A DNA stretch of 64,000 nt from Planctomycetota bacterium (GTDB lineage Bacteria; Planctomycetota; Planctomycetia; Pirellulales; UBA1268): positions 247,282 to 311,281 of the forward strand of contig QWOQ01000008.1 of assembly GCA_003669585.1 (NCBI GenBank). Direction: 5' to 3'. Position numbers and translations under genes: made by a program. The notes under the pieces were generated by a model, which searched no databases, was not told the DNA's origin, and saw nothing but the letters and a program-made list of their open reading frames with translations. How positions within the stretch are numbered: the stretch's first letter is position 1; each line of letters opens with the position of its first letter. Shown in pieces: positions 19,240-28,262 of the stretch.

Positions 19240-20919
19240 ATGAAATACCGTTCCCTCCGCTGCCGAGTTTTACCACTCGTTGCGATTGTGCTCGTCGCAA
19301 GCATGCTCGCAGCAGCCTCGCGCAGTCCTATCCATGTTGATACACCGGCAGTTTCGCAGGAAGCCATTGCTTCGATCCGTCAGTCTGCAGATCGCGTTGA
19401 TCAACTGCTGTTGCATCGCTGGACCGAGAAGGGAATCGAACCGGCTGCAATCGCAGATGACTCCACAGTGCTGCGACGTATCTGGATGTCGCTTGCCGGT
19501 ACAGTTCCGTCGTTAGAGGAAATTCGCCGATTTGAATCCGATCGAGAACCTGATCGGCTTGATCGCTGGCTCGATGCATTGCTGCACGATCGACGCTCGT
19601 CGGAGTATCTCGCCAAGCGACTTGCCCGGTCGTTCATCGGAAATGAAGGTGGGCAGTTCATCGTCTTTCGTCGCGATCGTTTTACATCGTGGCTCTCCGA
19701 GCAATTGCATCTGCGCACCCCTTATGATCGAGTGGTGCGCGAGATGGTGGCCACGCAGGGACTTTGGACGGGTGAACCGGCAGTCAACTTTGTTACGCAA
19801 GCAGCAGTCGATGGGCGGATTGACGAAAATAAACTGGCCGGTCGAGTTTCCCGCGCGATGCTCGGACAGCGCATTGATTGTGCGCAGTGTCACAATCATC
19901 CGTTCGCATCTTACACGCAGTCGCAGTTTGAAGGCCTCGCGGCCTGCTTTGCGCAGGCGCGGCTTTCGCCGGTTGGCGTGGAAGATGATCCTCGCCGCGT
20001 ACTCACTCTCGACATTCCTGCAACTTCTGGTGCCACCTCGATCAAAGCCGACAGGGATTCACCTGCAATGATGTCGTCTCTGCACCGGGCCGTTGCTCCG
20101 GGAGTTCCATTTGGTCGGGAGTGGATGCCGACAGAGGGGACAAGCCGAGAAAATCTCGCTGGTTGGATTACGCATCCGGTCAATCGTCGCTTTGAAAGAG
20201 CCGTTGCCAATCGCGCCTGGGGCATCGCATTTGGAAGGCCGTGGCACGAACCGGTGGATGATCTCCCCAATCCTCTCGAGTCACCGAGTGAATCCGATCT
20301 GCTCGATCTGCTTGGCGCTGATTTTCGCGCGCATCACTGCGACTACAGTCGCTTACTTGCTGTGATCTGTTCAACTCGCGCGTTTCGACTCGCTTCAACC
20401 CATCCGGGCCTTGAGTCGGCAGATTCCGTCGATCGCATCGAGAATGCCTGGGCAGTCTTCCCGCTTACAAGGCTTCTGCCCGATCAAATGATCGGCGCTA
20501 TGGTACAAGCCGGAGTGCTTGAGACCATTGATCGACATTCTCATCTTTTTACACGCACGGTGCGATTTTTTCGCGAGATTGACTTTGTTCGAGAATATGG
20601 AGACGCCGAGGAAGGGCAGGGGGGCAATCAACCGGCTACCATCCCGCAGGCGCTTGTGCGCATGAACGGAAAACTCTCTCGAGAACTGATTGGAGCAAAT
20701 GCATTCACTTCCTCAGGCCGCATTTCCTCGATGTCTCACGATGATCATTCTCGAATTGAAACCGTTTTTTTGGTCTGCCTGACGCGTCGTCCAACAGCCG
20801 CTGAAGAAGAGGCAATTCTTCCGCTGTTTACGGAGTCACTCGGAAAAAATCGCTCCCTCGCGGTTGAAGATCTCTTTTGGACGCTCACCAATTCTCCTGA
20901 ATTTTGCTGGAATCACTAA
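19240..20919 (+). CDS. DUF1549/DUF1553 domain protein with CXXCH motif
   Basis: Exported protein of about 559 residues, typical of planctomycetes and usually encoded beside a DUF1501 gene, as here. A leader (VLPLVAIVLVASMLAAAS) is followed by DUF1549 (VLRRIWMSLAGTVPSLEEIR, FTSWLSEQLHLRTPYDRVVREM), which includes CAQCHNHPF, a CXXCH heme-c-type motif. DUF1553 comes next (NPVNRRFERAVANRAWGIAFGRP, LLDLLGADFRAHHCDYSRL). At about 560 residues it is shorter than many homologues because no N-terminal cytochrome domain is attached. ATG 19225 is an alternative start. The biochemical role is not established. Confidence 0.85.
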   Translation: MKYRSLRCRVLPLVAIVLVASMLAAASRSPIHVDTPAVSQEAIASIRQSADRVDQLLLHRWTEKGIEPAAIADDSTVLRRIWMSLAGTVPSLEEIRRFESDREPDRLDRWLDALLHDRRSSEYLAKRLARSFIGNEGGQFIVFRRDRFTSWLSEQLHLRTPYDRVVREMVATQGLWTGEPAVNFVTQAAVDGRIDENKLAGRVSRAMLGQRIDCAQCHNHPFASYTQSQFEGLAACFAQARLSPVGVEDDPRRVLTLDIPATSGATSIKADRDSPAMMSSLHRAVAPGVPFGREWMPTEGTSRENLAGWITHPVNRRFERAVANRAWGIAFGRPWHEPVDDLPNPLESPSESDLLDLLGADFRAHHCDYSRLLAVICSTRAFRLASTHPGLESADSVDRIENAWAVFPLTRLLPDQMIGAMVQAGVLETIDRHSHLFTRTVRFFREIDFVREYGDAEEGQGGNQPATIPQALVRMNGKLSRELIGANAFTSSGRISSMSHDDHSRIETVFLVCLTRRPTAAEEEAILPLFTESLGKNRSLAVEDLFWTLTNSPEFCWNH

Positions 20920-20948
20920 GTCTTCTCAACATTGAGACAGTCTTTACC

Positions 20949-22232
20949 ATGAATTTTTCTCATTTTTGCAACACACGCAACAGATTTTCTCGACGCAGCG
21001 TTGTGTTCACAGTCGCCAGCATGGGGCTTGCTCTGCGACTGCCTGCGATGGAACCAAAAGCGGCTCGCATTCGAGGGAATGACCGAGGAAAATCGCTGAT
21101 AACGCTATGGCTTTCGGGTGGACCGAGTCAGCTTGAAACTTGGGATCCACATCCGGGAACATCAATTGGCGGGCCAACTCGTGATATTTCCACTGCGATT
21201 GGAGGCGTGCGCATCGCCGAACACTTTCCGCTCGTCGCAGGTCTGCTCGATCGCTTCTCAATCATTCGTTCGCTTGTCTCAAAGGAGGGGGATCACGAAC
21301 GTGGAACTCATCTGCTAAAGACTGGCTATCGTCCTGATCCAACGCTCATGCATCCTTCTTTGGGGGCGATTGTCGCGCATGGAATTCCATCTGAATCTCT
21401 TGAAATTCCCTCTTTTATCACGCTTGGATCCGACAATTTTCCATCCACGGGCGGGTATCTTGGTGCAGCACTCGATCCCTATCGAGTCTTCGTGCCAGGG
21501 CTCTCCGGTCAGAATCTCGTTGCCAATGTCGATGCAATACGGCAGCAACGCAGGCTGGACGCGCTTGATCGTATGACGCATTCATTTGAGCAAGGACGAA
21601 TGGAATCTGTGCGTCGCACACTCCACTCTCACACGCTCAAGGAAGCGCTGACGCTCATGTCCTCAGAACAACTCGGAGCGTTCTCAACTGCCGAAGAACC
21701 TTCGGCGGTGCGCGAGGCCTATGGAGACAATCCCTTTGGGCGAGGCTGCTTGGTTGCACGCAGACTGGTAGAAACCGGCGTGCGATCCATCGAAGTGAGT
21801 CTCAGTGGATTTGATACACATGCCAACAATTTTGATGGCCATGCCTCGCAGGCAGCGATTCTCGATCCGGCACTTGCAACGCTCGTTGGAGAACTTGAAC
21901 AGCGAGACCTGCTCAACTCAACGGTGCTGCTGGTCATTGGTGAATTTGGACGCACACCATCAATTAATCCGCTCGCCGGAAGAGATCATTGGCCGCATGG
22001 ATTTTCCTGCCTTGTCGCAGGAAGTGGTTTTGTGCGAGGAAAAGTGATCGGCTCAACCGATCCCGAGGGCATTCAAAAAATGCCCGTCGATCCGGTGAAC
22101 GTTGCTGATCTTGCGGCCACTGTTCTCGATCGGCTCGGTATCGATTTTTCCCACGAAGTCACAACTCCTGTTGGGCGTCCGATGAAACTTTCCGAAGGCT
22201 TTCCCGTCAAATCTCTTTGTTTCGACTCTTGA
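20949..22232 (+). CDS. DUF1501 protein, Tat-exported
   Basis: Sulfatase/phosphatase-fold protein of about 427 residues from ATG 20949. The N-terminus carries a twin-arginine stretch (RFSRRSVVFTVASMGLAL). Family features are ITLWLSGGPSQLETWDPHPG near the start and VLLVIGEFGRTPSINPLAGRDHWP near the C-terminus, both potential metal-site regions of the alkaline-phosphatase-like fold. It follows the DUF1549/1553 gene by 29 bases, the usual pairing, suggesting a joint role in the periplasm. The activity is unknown. Confidence 0.87.
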   Translation: MNFSHFCNTRNRFSRRSVVFTVASMGLALRLPAMEPKAARIRGNDRGKSLITLWLSGGPSQLETWDPHPGTSIGGPTRDISTAIGGVRIAEHFPLVAGLLDRFSIIRSLVSKEGDHERGTHLLKTGYRPDPTLMHPSLGAIVAHGIPSESLEIPSFITLGSDNFPSTGGYLGAALDPYRVFVPGLSGQNLVANVDAIRQQRRLDALDRMTHSFEQGRMESVRRTLHSHTLKEALTLMSSEQLGAFSTAEEPSAVREAYGDNPFGRGCLVARRLVETGVRSIEVSLSGFDTHANNFDGHASQAAILDPALATLVGELEQRDLLNSTVLLVIGEFGRTPSINPLAGRDHWPHGFSCLVAGSGFVRGKVIGSTDPEGIQKMPVDPVNVADLAATVLDRLGIDFSHEVTTPVGRPMKLSEGFPVKSLCFDS

Positions 22233-22262
22233 TCCGCGACCAACCGTTTTTCAATATTCTCT

Positions 22263-23105
22263 ATGCCACAAAAAAACAAAAACTCTTTTGACACTAGCTT
22301 TTTCTTTCAACCGCGCATGCTCGTGATCGTTTCTAGCGGCCTTGCTTCATGTGCAGTATCACTCTTTTTGCTCGGCATGTTTGAGCGGCTTACAGCTCTT
22401 CCTCCAAAACAGCCCCTCAGCATTCCTCAACATACTGCCAGTGTCATCGCTGATACTGCCAATGAAACTCCGACCGGCCGGTGGGAAAAAGAGATTGAGG
22501 AACTTGAAAAACGAGAACGTGACGAACCTACTCCGAACGGTGCCATACTTTTTCTGGGCTCCTCGAATATTCGGATGTGGGACACGCTTGCCAGCGACTT
22601 TCCCGATCAACATGTGGTGAATCGTGGATTTGGAGGAGCACTCTTAAGCGATGTCGCCCACTTTGCCGACCGACTGATCGGCAAAGCCCGGCCGAGTGTG
22701 GTTGTAGTCTCAGCCGGCGGGAACGACATTCATACTGGACGATCTCCCGAAGATGTACAAAAAGCTTTTTCTGAACTGGTCGATGCCCTTCGCAACATGC
22801 TTCCAGAAGTTCGGATTGTGTATCTCGCAACCACAGCAACCACTGCGCGCATCAGCGAAAAACCTCAACAGCAGCGAGCCAATGAACTCGTGGCGCAGAC
22901 TGTTGCACAAGGAATCAATATGGAGTTCGTCGATCTGATCGATGTTTTTCTTGGCCCTGATGGCTTGCCCGATCCTGCAATGTTGCTTCCAGACGAACTG
23001 CATCCGAGTGCTGCTGGAAATGCAAAGCGAGCGGCGATCGTCCGCCCACTCCTCCAGAACGCTTCTGGTTTACCTGCAAAAGTAAACTCCCGGCAGCCAG
23101 ACTAA
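22263..23105 (+). CDS. SGNH/GDSL-type hydrolase
   Basis: Membrane-anchored or exported esterase-like protein of 280 residues. A hydrophobic segment lies at about 19-40 (MLVIVSSGLASCAVSLFLLG). The SGNH blocks are visible: FLGSSNIRMW with nucleophile Ser101, GFGG at 122-125 (block II Gly), GGND at 152-155 with Asn154, and DELH at 244-247 with the Asp/His pair. Related enzymes deacylate lipids or deacetylate glycans. It follows the DUF1501 gene by 30 bases and is probably cotranscribed with the DUF pair. Confidence 0.85.
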   Translation: MPQKNKNSFDTSFFFQPRMLVIVSSGLASCAVSLFLLGMFERLTALPPKQPLSIPQHTASVIADTANETPTGRWEKEIEELEKRERDEPTPNGAILFLGSSNIRMWDTLASDFPDQHVVNRGFGGALLSDVAHFADRLIGKARPSVVVVSAGGNDIHTGRSPEDVQKAFSELVDALRNMLPEVRIVYLATTATTARISEKPQQQRANELVAQTVAQGINMEFVDLIDVFLGPDGLPDPAMLLPDELHPSAAGNAKRAAIVRPLLQNASGLPAKVNSRQPD

Positions 23106-23244
23106 GAACTTCTCTTCCAAAGAACTCCGATCCGCCTGCAAGAGCGGTCTGTATGCTTTGATCTTTCTTCAATGAATGAAGGGTGTTTGCTCTTCATTTT
23201 AAATAACGTCCCGAATTATGAATTTTCTTCGAGGAGTCTCCCTG

Positions 23245-24135
23245 ATGAAGAACATCCACATTCAGCCACCCGCTCCCCTTGTCGCACCACATGAACCCTT
23301 ATTTTTACAAGGTCAGTGGCTTTCTTTTTTTCCAGAACGATTCCGTGAACCGGCAGCTCATGCAATTGTTTTGCTGGGTGGTACCTTGACCGCGATGCTC
23401 CTGTGTGCTCCCACAATCGACTCACGGGGCGAGCAGTATCTGGAAGCCTCTTTTGCTCGCGCCCTCGTCGCGCTTGCCGCAACTCGCGGACTCGACAGCG
23501 CTATCTCACTTGCACAGAGTTCCGAAATTTCATTCAGCCTAGGCCCCGGGGGAAGCCTCGGTATCGGCCAAGCACTCGATCCGATCAATGATCTGGTTGA
23601 ACAGTACGCATGGCTTCTGCTGACGAGTACCACAGCAATTGGTATTCAACGCGTGGGCATGCAGATCAGCCAATCTCTTGGATGGTGGCTCTTTGTGCCA
23701 GTACTTCTTGCGATGGTTCTCGCCGCAATCTTCAAAGGTAAAAGCCGAGTGACAGCAATGGAGTGGGGACATCGGCTCTTTGGGCTCGCACTTTTTTGTC
23801 GTCTCGCGATTCCAGTTGCGGCGTGGATTGATTCCGTTGTGGTCACTGAGTTTCTGGAATCCAACTATCACGAAGCTTCTGCCATGGTGGAGAGTACGAC
23901 CCATCGCATTGAACAAGTTGAAACGGCAGACGCCGAGAAGCCATGGTACGAGCGGTACAGTCCAATAGACTATTTAGGCGAACGCGCAACAAAACTCTAC
24001 GCCTCGCTTGGCCAAGTTGGAGAATCGATTGTCGCTTTGGCAATCTACTTTACAATCTCCACCATTGTTCTTCCTTTGGGAACGCTTTGGGTTCTTGCAC
24101 AACTTTCCAACACACTCTTCGGCCGTCCTCGATGA
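23245..24135 (+). CDS. Polytopic membrane protein of unknown function
   Basis: Protein of 296 residues. ATG 23245 is chosen over 23218 because GAGGAG lies eight bases before it. About five hydrophobic segments are visible: HAIVLLGGTLTAMLLCA, YAWLLLTSTTAIGIQRV, WWLFVPVLLAMVLAAIF, LFGLALFCRLAIPVAAWI and ALAIYFTISTIVLPLGTLWV. A Ser/Gly-rich loop of about 70 residues (QSSEISFSLGPGGSLG) follows the first. A polar stretch with Glu/Thr and EKPWYERYSP precedes the last helix. I do not recognise a family. It is 139 bases after the SGNH gene. Confidence 0.65.
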   Translation: MKNIHIQPPAPLVAPHEPLFLQGQWLSFFPERFREPAAHAIVLLGGTLTAMLLCAPTIDSRGEQYLEASFARALVALAATRGLDSAISLAQSSEISFSLGPGGSLGIGQALDPINDLVEQYAWLLLTSTTAIGIQRVGMQISQSLGWWLFVPVLLAMVLAAIFKGKSRVTAMEWGHRLFGLALFCRLAIPVAAWIDSVVVTEFLESNYHEASAMVESTTHRIEQVETADAEKPWYERYSPIDYLGERATKLYASLGQVGESIVALAIYFTISTIVLPLGTLWVLAQLSNTLFGRPR

Positions 24136-24440
24136 TTGTCTACCTTTTCGATTCGGCGACAGAAATTTCCTCAACATTTGTACGGGTTTGAAAAAGTTGT
24201 GCCAGCTGCGGCGTTGCATGATTTGTCACAGACAAATATGCCTGAACAATTCCCCTCGCAAACGCGTTCTCGCCGTCACAATATTTTTTGGACCCGATCC
24301 GATGGCGATGCGTTTGGGTGGGAGATCTTCCACGGAAGCCGTGTTTGCAAATACTGGTTACAACTTTTATTAATTCGTAGTTGTCTAAAATCAATATTTT
24401 TCTAGTCCGATATTTTTATCCATTGAAGCGCGAGACTGCC
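24136..24440. other. Intergenic region of about 300 bases
   Basis: Between the unknown membrane protein and the MFS gene, both on the plus strand. Short open frames occur on both strands but none looks like a protein. No hairpin with a T-run was found. Confidence 0.35.
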
Positions 24441-25775
24441 ATGTTTGACCTGCTGTCCACGCGACGAAAGCGATTGGCGCTCTTCTTTCTGCTGTATGTC
24501 ACCGGGGGTATTCCACTTGGATTCACGAGCGTTGCCTTGGCGGCGCAGTTGCGGCGAGCAGGAGTGGGACCGGCAGCGATCGGAGCGTTTGTGGCTGCGA
24601 TGTATCTTCCCTGGAGCTGGAAATGGGTGATGGGACCTGTGGTCGACATGGTCTGGTCGCAGCGACTTGGACGCAGGCGAGCGTGGATTGTCGGAGCACA
24701 AATAATGATGGCGATCACGCTTCTTGCAATGATTCCTCTCGATCCTTCAAGTCAGATTAGGGCGTTTACGGTTATCGTATTGATGCACAACACATTTGCA
24801 GCGTTACAAGATGTGGCCATCGATGCGCTGGCCTGCACCACGCTTCAGCCTGAAGAACGGGGCACCGCCAATGGCCTCATGTTTGCAGGTTCTTATATTG
24901 GCAGCGGAATCGGTGGCGCTGGCGTTTTATTGTTGCTCGATCGAATTGGCCTCCCTTTCGCCTGCCTGCTGGTATTTGGATTGATCACGATCCTGATTCT
25001 TTTCGTTTCAATCCATATTCAAGATCGTCCCGAGGCGGCGGCTTTCCACGGATCCGCGGCGAATGTTTCAGCAGCGGTGCGCCGGTATGCGATGGATACT
25101 GCCGAGGCTTTTTTTGGTTCCGTCGGACAATTGTTTGGAGTTCTCTTCGCCCTATTGCCCACGGGTGCTTATGCGATGGGGCTGGCGATTCAGACCAATC
25201 TGGCTGTTGAACTCGGGCTCGATGACACTCGTATCGGATTGCTCAGCGTAGCGAGCACAATCATGGCGGCAAGCGGTTGTGTACTGGGAGGAAAACTTTC
25301 CGACACCCTCGGAAGAGTTCGTTTCATTACGATCTCTGTCTTTCTTACTATTCTTCCGACGCTTGCCTTCGCAATCCAACTTTCAAAAAGTGCGTGGCTG
25401 GTATCGGGTTCTGGAGAAATTCTTTCACCTGCACCGCATGAAATTATTACGGGATTCTGGCTCGCTTGCACCTGCTACAATTTTGCTCAAGGCCTCATTC
25501 AGGGTTCCCGTACTGCCATGTTCATGGATCTGGTCAATCCAACTGTCGCGGCAACGCAGTTCACTGCCTATATGGCGATGATGAATCTGGCAATCGCTTT
25601 GAGCGCATGGTGGCAGGGGATCGTTGCCGAAAGTCACGGATATTCCACTGTTTTATTTCTTGATTGCGCAGTCGGCGGCATCTGTCTTGTAACGCTGCCC
25701 TTTCTCGGGGCAGCAATCGCTTCCCGAAAAAATGTTCAGATCCTGTTACGGCCCGTTGTGCCGTCATCTCGCTGA
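24441..25775 (+). CDS. AmpG-like major facilitator transporter
   Basis: Twelve-helix carrier of 444 residues in the AmpG/PAT branch of the MFS, whose characterised members take up muropeptides or acetyl-CoA. The N-terminal half shows YVTGGIPLGFTSVALAAQLR, LPWSWKWVMGPVVD and FAALQDVAIDALACTTLQ, the last being the branch signature in helix 4. EERGTANGLMFAGSYIG follows. In the C-terminal half, LGGKLSDTLGRVRFI is the MFS loop between helices 8 and 9. ATG 24441 is preferred; the frame is open to 24381 without a better site. A muropeptide substrate is inference only. Confidence 0.8.
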   Translation: MFDLLSTRRKRLALFFLLYVTGGIPLGFTSVALAAQLRRAGVGPAAIGAFVAAMYLPWSWKWVMGPVVDMVWSQRLGRRRAWIVGAQIMMAITLLAMIPLDPSSQIRAFTVIVLMHNTFAALQDVAIDALACTTLQPEERGTANGLMFAGSYIGSGIGGAGVLLLLDRIGLPFACLLVFGLITILILFVSIHIQDRPEAAAFHGSAANVSAAVRRYAMDTAEAFFGSVGQLFGVLFALLPTGAYAMGLAIQTNLAVELGLDDTRIGLLSVASTIMAASGCVLGGKLSDTLGRVRFITISVFLTILPTLAFAIQLSKSAWLVSGSGEILSPAPHEIITGFWLACTCYNFAQGLIQGSRTAMFMDLVNPTVAATQFTAYMAMMNLAIALSAWWQGIVAESHGYSTVLFLDCAVGGICLVTLPFLGAAIASRKNVQILLRPVVPSSR

Positions 25776-26018
25776 GCAAAAATCGCGAAAAAGCCGTTTG
25801 ATTCGTGGAAAATCTACGAAAGAGACCGACGGACCTTTCTTGAGATTTTTGATCTTTTCGAAAAACAAAACCGCAACTTGCACGACCATTTATTCGACTT
25901 ATTCTATCCAAACTACCAACTAGAGCGGCTCTCTCAGGGCAGCTGATGGTTTCAGGTCCGTTTGGCAAGTGTTGTCGATCGGCTGAAATCAAAACTGCAG
26001 AGCTGCGGCATTTTTTTC

Positions 26019-26024
26019 AAGGAG
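26019..26024 (+). promoter_or_regulatory. Ribosome-binding site fixing a GTG start
   Basis: AAGGAG lies six bases before GTG 26031 and sets the start of the YTV protein there rather than at the earlier in-frame codon at 25962. Confidence 0.75.
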
Positions 26025-26030
26025 TTTCGC

Positions 26031-27320
26031 GTGATTCGGAAAGTTGTTTTCTGTTCCTCGCTTGTTGTGGCGATGACTGTCGCCTGTTCAAGCATTTTTG
26101 CTGGATCTGAAGGAGCTTGTTGCCCAACGACCAAGACTGTGTGCCAGCGACAGTATGTGACGGAGATGCGTCCGGTCACTTGCACCGAGTACACCACCGA
26201 GCAGCGCGAGCGGACCTACACGGTCAACACGCGTGTGCCGAAGATCGAAGAACGAACGCGTATGGTGAAGTCTTGCGTGGCTGAGAATCGCACCAAGACC
26301 GTCGAGTGCACCGTTATGAAGAATGTGGAAGAGACCAAGTCCGTTGAGTACACGGTCATGGTTCCTTACACCGAAGCCGTCGAGCAGACCTACACCGTCT
26401 GCGTCCCAGTGAAGGAAGAAAAAACCTGCACCTACACCGTAATGGTGCCAAAGTCTGAGGAAAAAACCTGTACCTATACGGTGAAAGTGCCCTACACCGA
26501 GGCTGTTGAGAAAAAGTATATGGTCAGCGTTCCTTACACCGAGGAAGTGAAGAGCACCCGCAAGGTACAGAAGCGAGTTCCGGTTCAGACCATGAAGACC
26601 GTTCAGGTTCGTGGTGGTCATTGGGAAACCAAGCAGATTGAAGTTTCAGGTGGCACCGATGCATGCGGCTGCCCATGCCCCCCAAAGATGTGCTGCAAGC
26701 GCGTCTGGGTTCCAACGTGCGAGACGAAGGAAGTTGCTTGCACAAGTTATACGTGCACGACCGAAGAAGTCCCCTGCACACTCACGGTTTCCAAGTGTCG
26801 CCAAGAAGAACGCACCTGCACCGTAAACGTGTCGAAGTGTCGCAACGAAGAACGAGTTCGCACCTACAGCGTCACGACCTGCGTGCCGGAAGAGCGAACT
26901 CGCTCCTACACCGTCACAAAGATGGTGAACGAGACAAAGACCCGCTCGGTCAATGTCTGCAAGTCAAAGTGTGAAACCCGCACCCGCGAAGTGAAGGTTT
27001 GCAAGTGTGTTGCTGAGAAGGTTTCCAAGGAAGTTTCCTACACCGTGATGGTGCCGCAGGAGAAGGAAGAAAAGTACTCCGTGACGGTATTTGAATGTGT
27101 TCCTGAGACAAAAACCCAGACCTACTCGGTCCGTGTCCCGCATCAGGTGACAAAGGAAGTGCCCGTCAAGGTCTGCAAAATCGTAGCCGTTGAAGTGCCT
27201 GTTGCAGACGGGTGCTGCGGTAACGCCAGTGGTTCAGATGGTTGCTGCGAAGATTCTTGCTGCGGCCGAGACAAGGGCTGCGGTCGTCGTAACGGCTGCC
27301 GTAAAAGCTGCTGCAAGTAA
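26031..27320 (+). CDS. YTV-repeat cysteine-rich wall protein
   Basis: Exported protein of 429 residues with a leader (VVFCSSLVVAMTVACSSIFA) and then almost only short repeats: Y-[TS]-V followed by M/K-V-P and charged EE/KT stretches (YTVMVPYTEAVEQ; YTVMVPKSEEKTC; YSVTTCVPEERTR). This matches the planctomycete YTV family, members of which have been reported in the proteinaceous cell wall of Rhodopirellula. About 40 cysteines are present, ten of them in the last 27 residues (GCC/SCC clusters), which points to dense disulfide cross-linking. A Gly/His/Pro/Cys hinge (GGTDACGCPCPPKMCC) divides two repeat blocks. A strong terminator follows. Confidence 0.9.
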   Translation: MIRKVVFCSSLVVAMTVACSSIFAGSEGACCPTTKTVCQRQYVTEMRPVTCTEYTTEQRERTYTVNTRVPKIEERTRMVKSCVAENRTKTVECTVMKNVEETKSVEYTVMVPYTEAVEQTYTVCVPVKEEKTCTYTVMVPKSEEKTCTYTVKVPYTEAVEKKYMVSVPYTEEVKSTRKVQKRVPVQTMKTVQVRGGHWETKQIEVSGGTDACGCPCPPKMCCKRVWVPTCETKEVACTSYTCTTEEVPCTLTVSKCRQEERTCTVNVSKCRNEERVRTYSVTTCVPEERTRSYTVTKMVNETKTRSVNVCKSKCETRTREVKVCKCVAEKVSKEVSYTVMVPQEKEEKYSVTVFECVPETKTQTYSVRVPHQVTKEVPVKVCKIVAVEVPVADGCCGNASGSDGCCEDSCCGRDKGCGRRNGCRKSCCK

Positions 27321-27353
27321 TTGCAACTGACGGTTTGTCAGAATGGAAAAAAG

Positions 27354-27390
27354 AACGGGCCGGACACAACGTTGTCCGGCCCGTTTGTTT
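27354..27390. terminator. Bidirectional terminator between the YTV gene and mscL
   Basis: A perfect 13-bp stem (AACGGGCCGGACA with TGTCCGGCCCGTT) with a six-base loop. A T-rich stretch follows on the plus strand and AAAAAAG precedes it, so it can act on both convergent genes. Confidence 0.85.
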
Positions 27391-27420
27391 GTTGTCGATC
27401 AGAGGTCGTGGCTGCAATTC

Positions 27421-27828
27421 TTAAAGGGCTCGCTGTTTGAGCAGGTCCCGAATTTCGGCAAGCAACTCCTGATCTTTTGAGGGCGGCGGCGGGGCGCCGA
27501 CTTTTGTCTTCATGATCCAGCCCAAAAACTTGACGATGAATATAAAAAGAGCCAGTGCCAACAGCACAAAGCTGACGATGTCGCCGAGAAACGCCCCGTA
27601 GGGAATGCTCTTTTCGCCAATTTTGAATGCCCACTCTTTATAGCTGTTGTCGCCTGGTATCACGACGCTGACGAGCGGCATGATCAGGTTGTCGACCATG
27701 CTCGAGACAATCTTTCCAAAGGCACCACCAATGATCACGCCGACGGCAAGATCGACAACATTTCCCTTAAATGCAAAATTCTTGAATTCGTCAAACAGCG
27801 AAAATGCTTTTTTTGTTGGCAAGTCCAT
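27421..27828 (-). CDS. mscL: Large-conductance mechanosensitive channel
   Basis: Inner-membrane channel of 135 residues that opens under membrane tension and releases solutes on osmotic downshock. The N-terminal helix and TM1 (FKNFAFKGNVVDLAVGVIIG; GAFGKIVSSMVDNLIMPL) and TM2 (FVLLALALFIFIVKFLGWI) match MscL, as does the C-terminal coil (DQELLAEIRDLLKQ) after a short Pro run. Length is normal for the family. AGGAGT lies eight bases before ATG 27828. It is convergent with the YTV gene across a shared terminator. Confidence 0.95.
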   Translation of the reverse strand: MDLPTKKAFSLFDEFKNFAFKGNVVDLAVGVIIGGAFGKIVSSMVDNLIMPLVSVVIPGDNSYKEWAFKIGEKSIPYGAFLGDIVSFVLLALALFIFIVKFLGWIMKTKVGAPPPPSKDQELLAEIRDLLKQRAL

Positions 27829-28262
27829 GTGGGTTTACTCCTGAAATGAATCTGATCTTTAGATTTTGAAAAAATCCTTATCTCGTCAGCCAGAACCGTA
27901 AAAGAAGGCGAAAACGTATCGCTGAATCTGAAAAACTGCAAGGCGTTTTCATGCCGCTCGAGCAACTCGCACGCAAACGTCTTCGACTTTCATTGCAACC
28001 GATGGCTCTTGGCTGCCCCGGCAATCGATACAGACTGTCGCTGGCAAGAATGACGTTCGGCATTTCTTCAGAAACCGTTGCCCTATTGCCTTCAAAAATG
28101 CGAAATCGCCGAAAAATTGACCCGTCGTGAACTATCGGGTAGGTCTATACGTAGGAATGCGCGTTACGTTTGAGTTGTGGGTTGGGTTTCGACGATGCCA
28201 ATCGTTGGTCTCTTCGATTGCCTCTTGCGTTGGCTGTTTCCATTTTTGAGAGTGGCTATCTT
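27829..28262. other. Divergent intergenic region of about 430 bases
   Basis: Between mscL and the FKBP-fusion gene. No gene is supported. TTGACC at 28117 and TATACG at 28146 are present but 23 bases apart, too far for a standard promoter. Confidence 0.35.

Noticed and set aside
24140..24394. Minus-strand frame of 84 residues
   Set aside because: No ribosome-binding site, no family resemblance, and composition unlike neighbouring proteins.
25878..25905. Possible sigma-70 promoter upstream of the YTV gene (TTGCAC, TATTCT)
   Set aside because: Only three and four of six positions match the consensus, so it cannot be told from chance.
26150..27180. Repetitive DNA that might suggest a CRISPR or satellite array
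   Set aside because: Repeats are codon-phased, variable in length and code for YTV motifs in one open frame.
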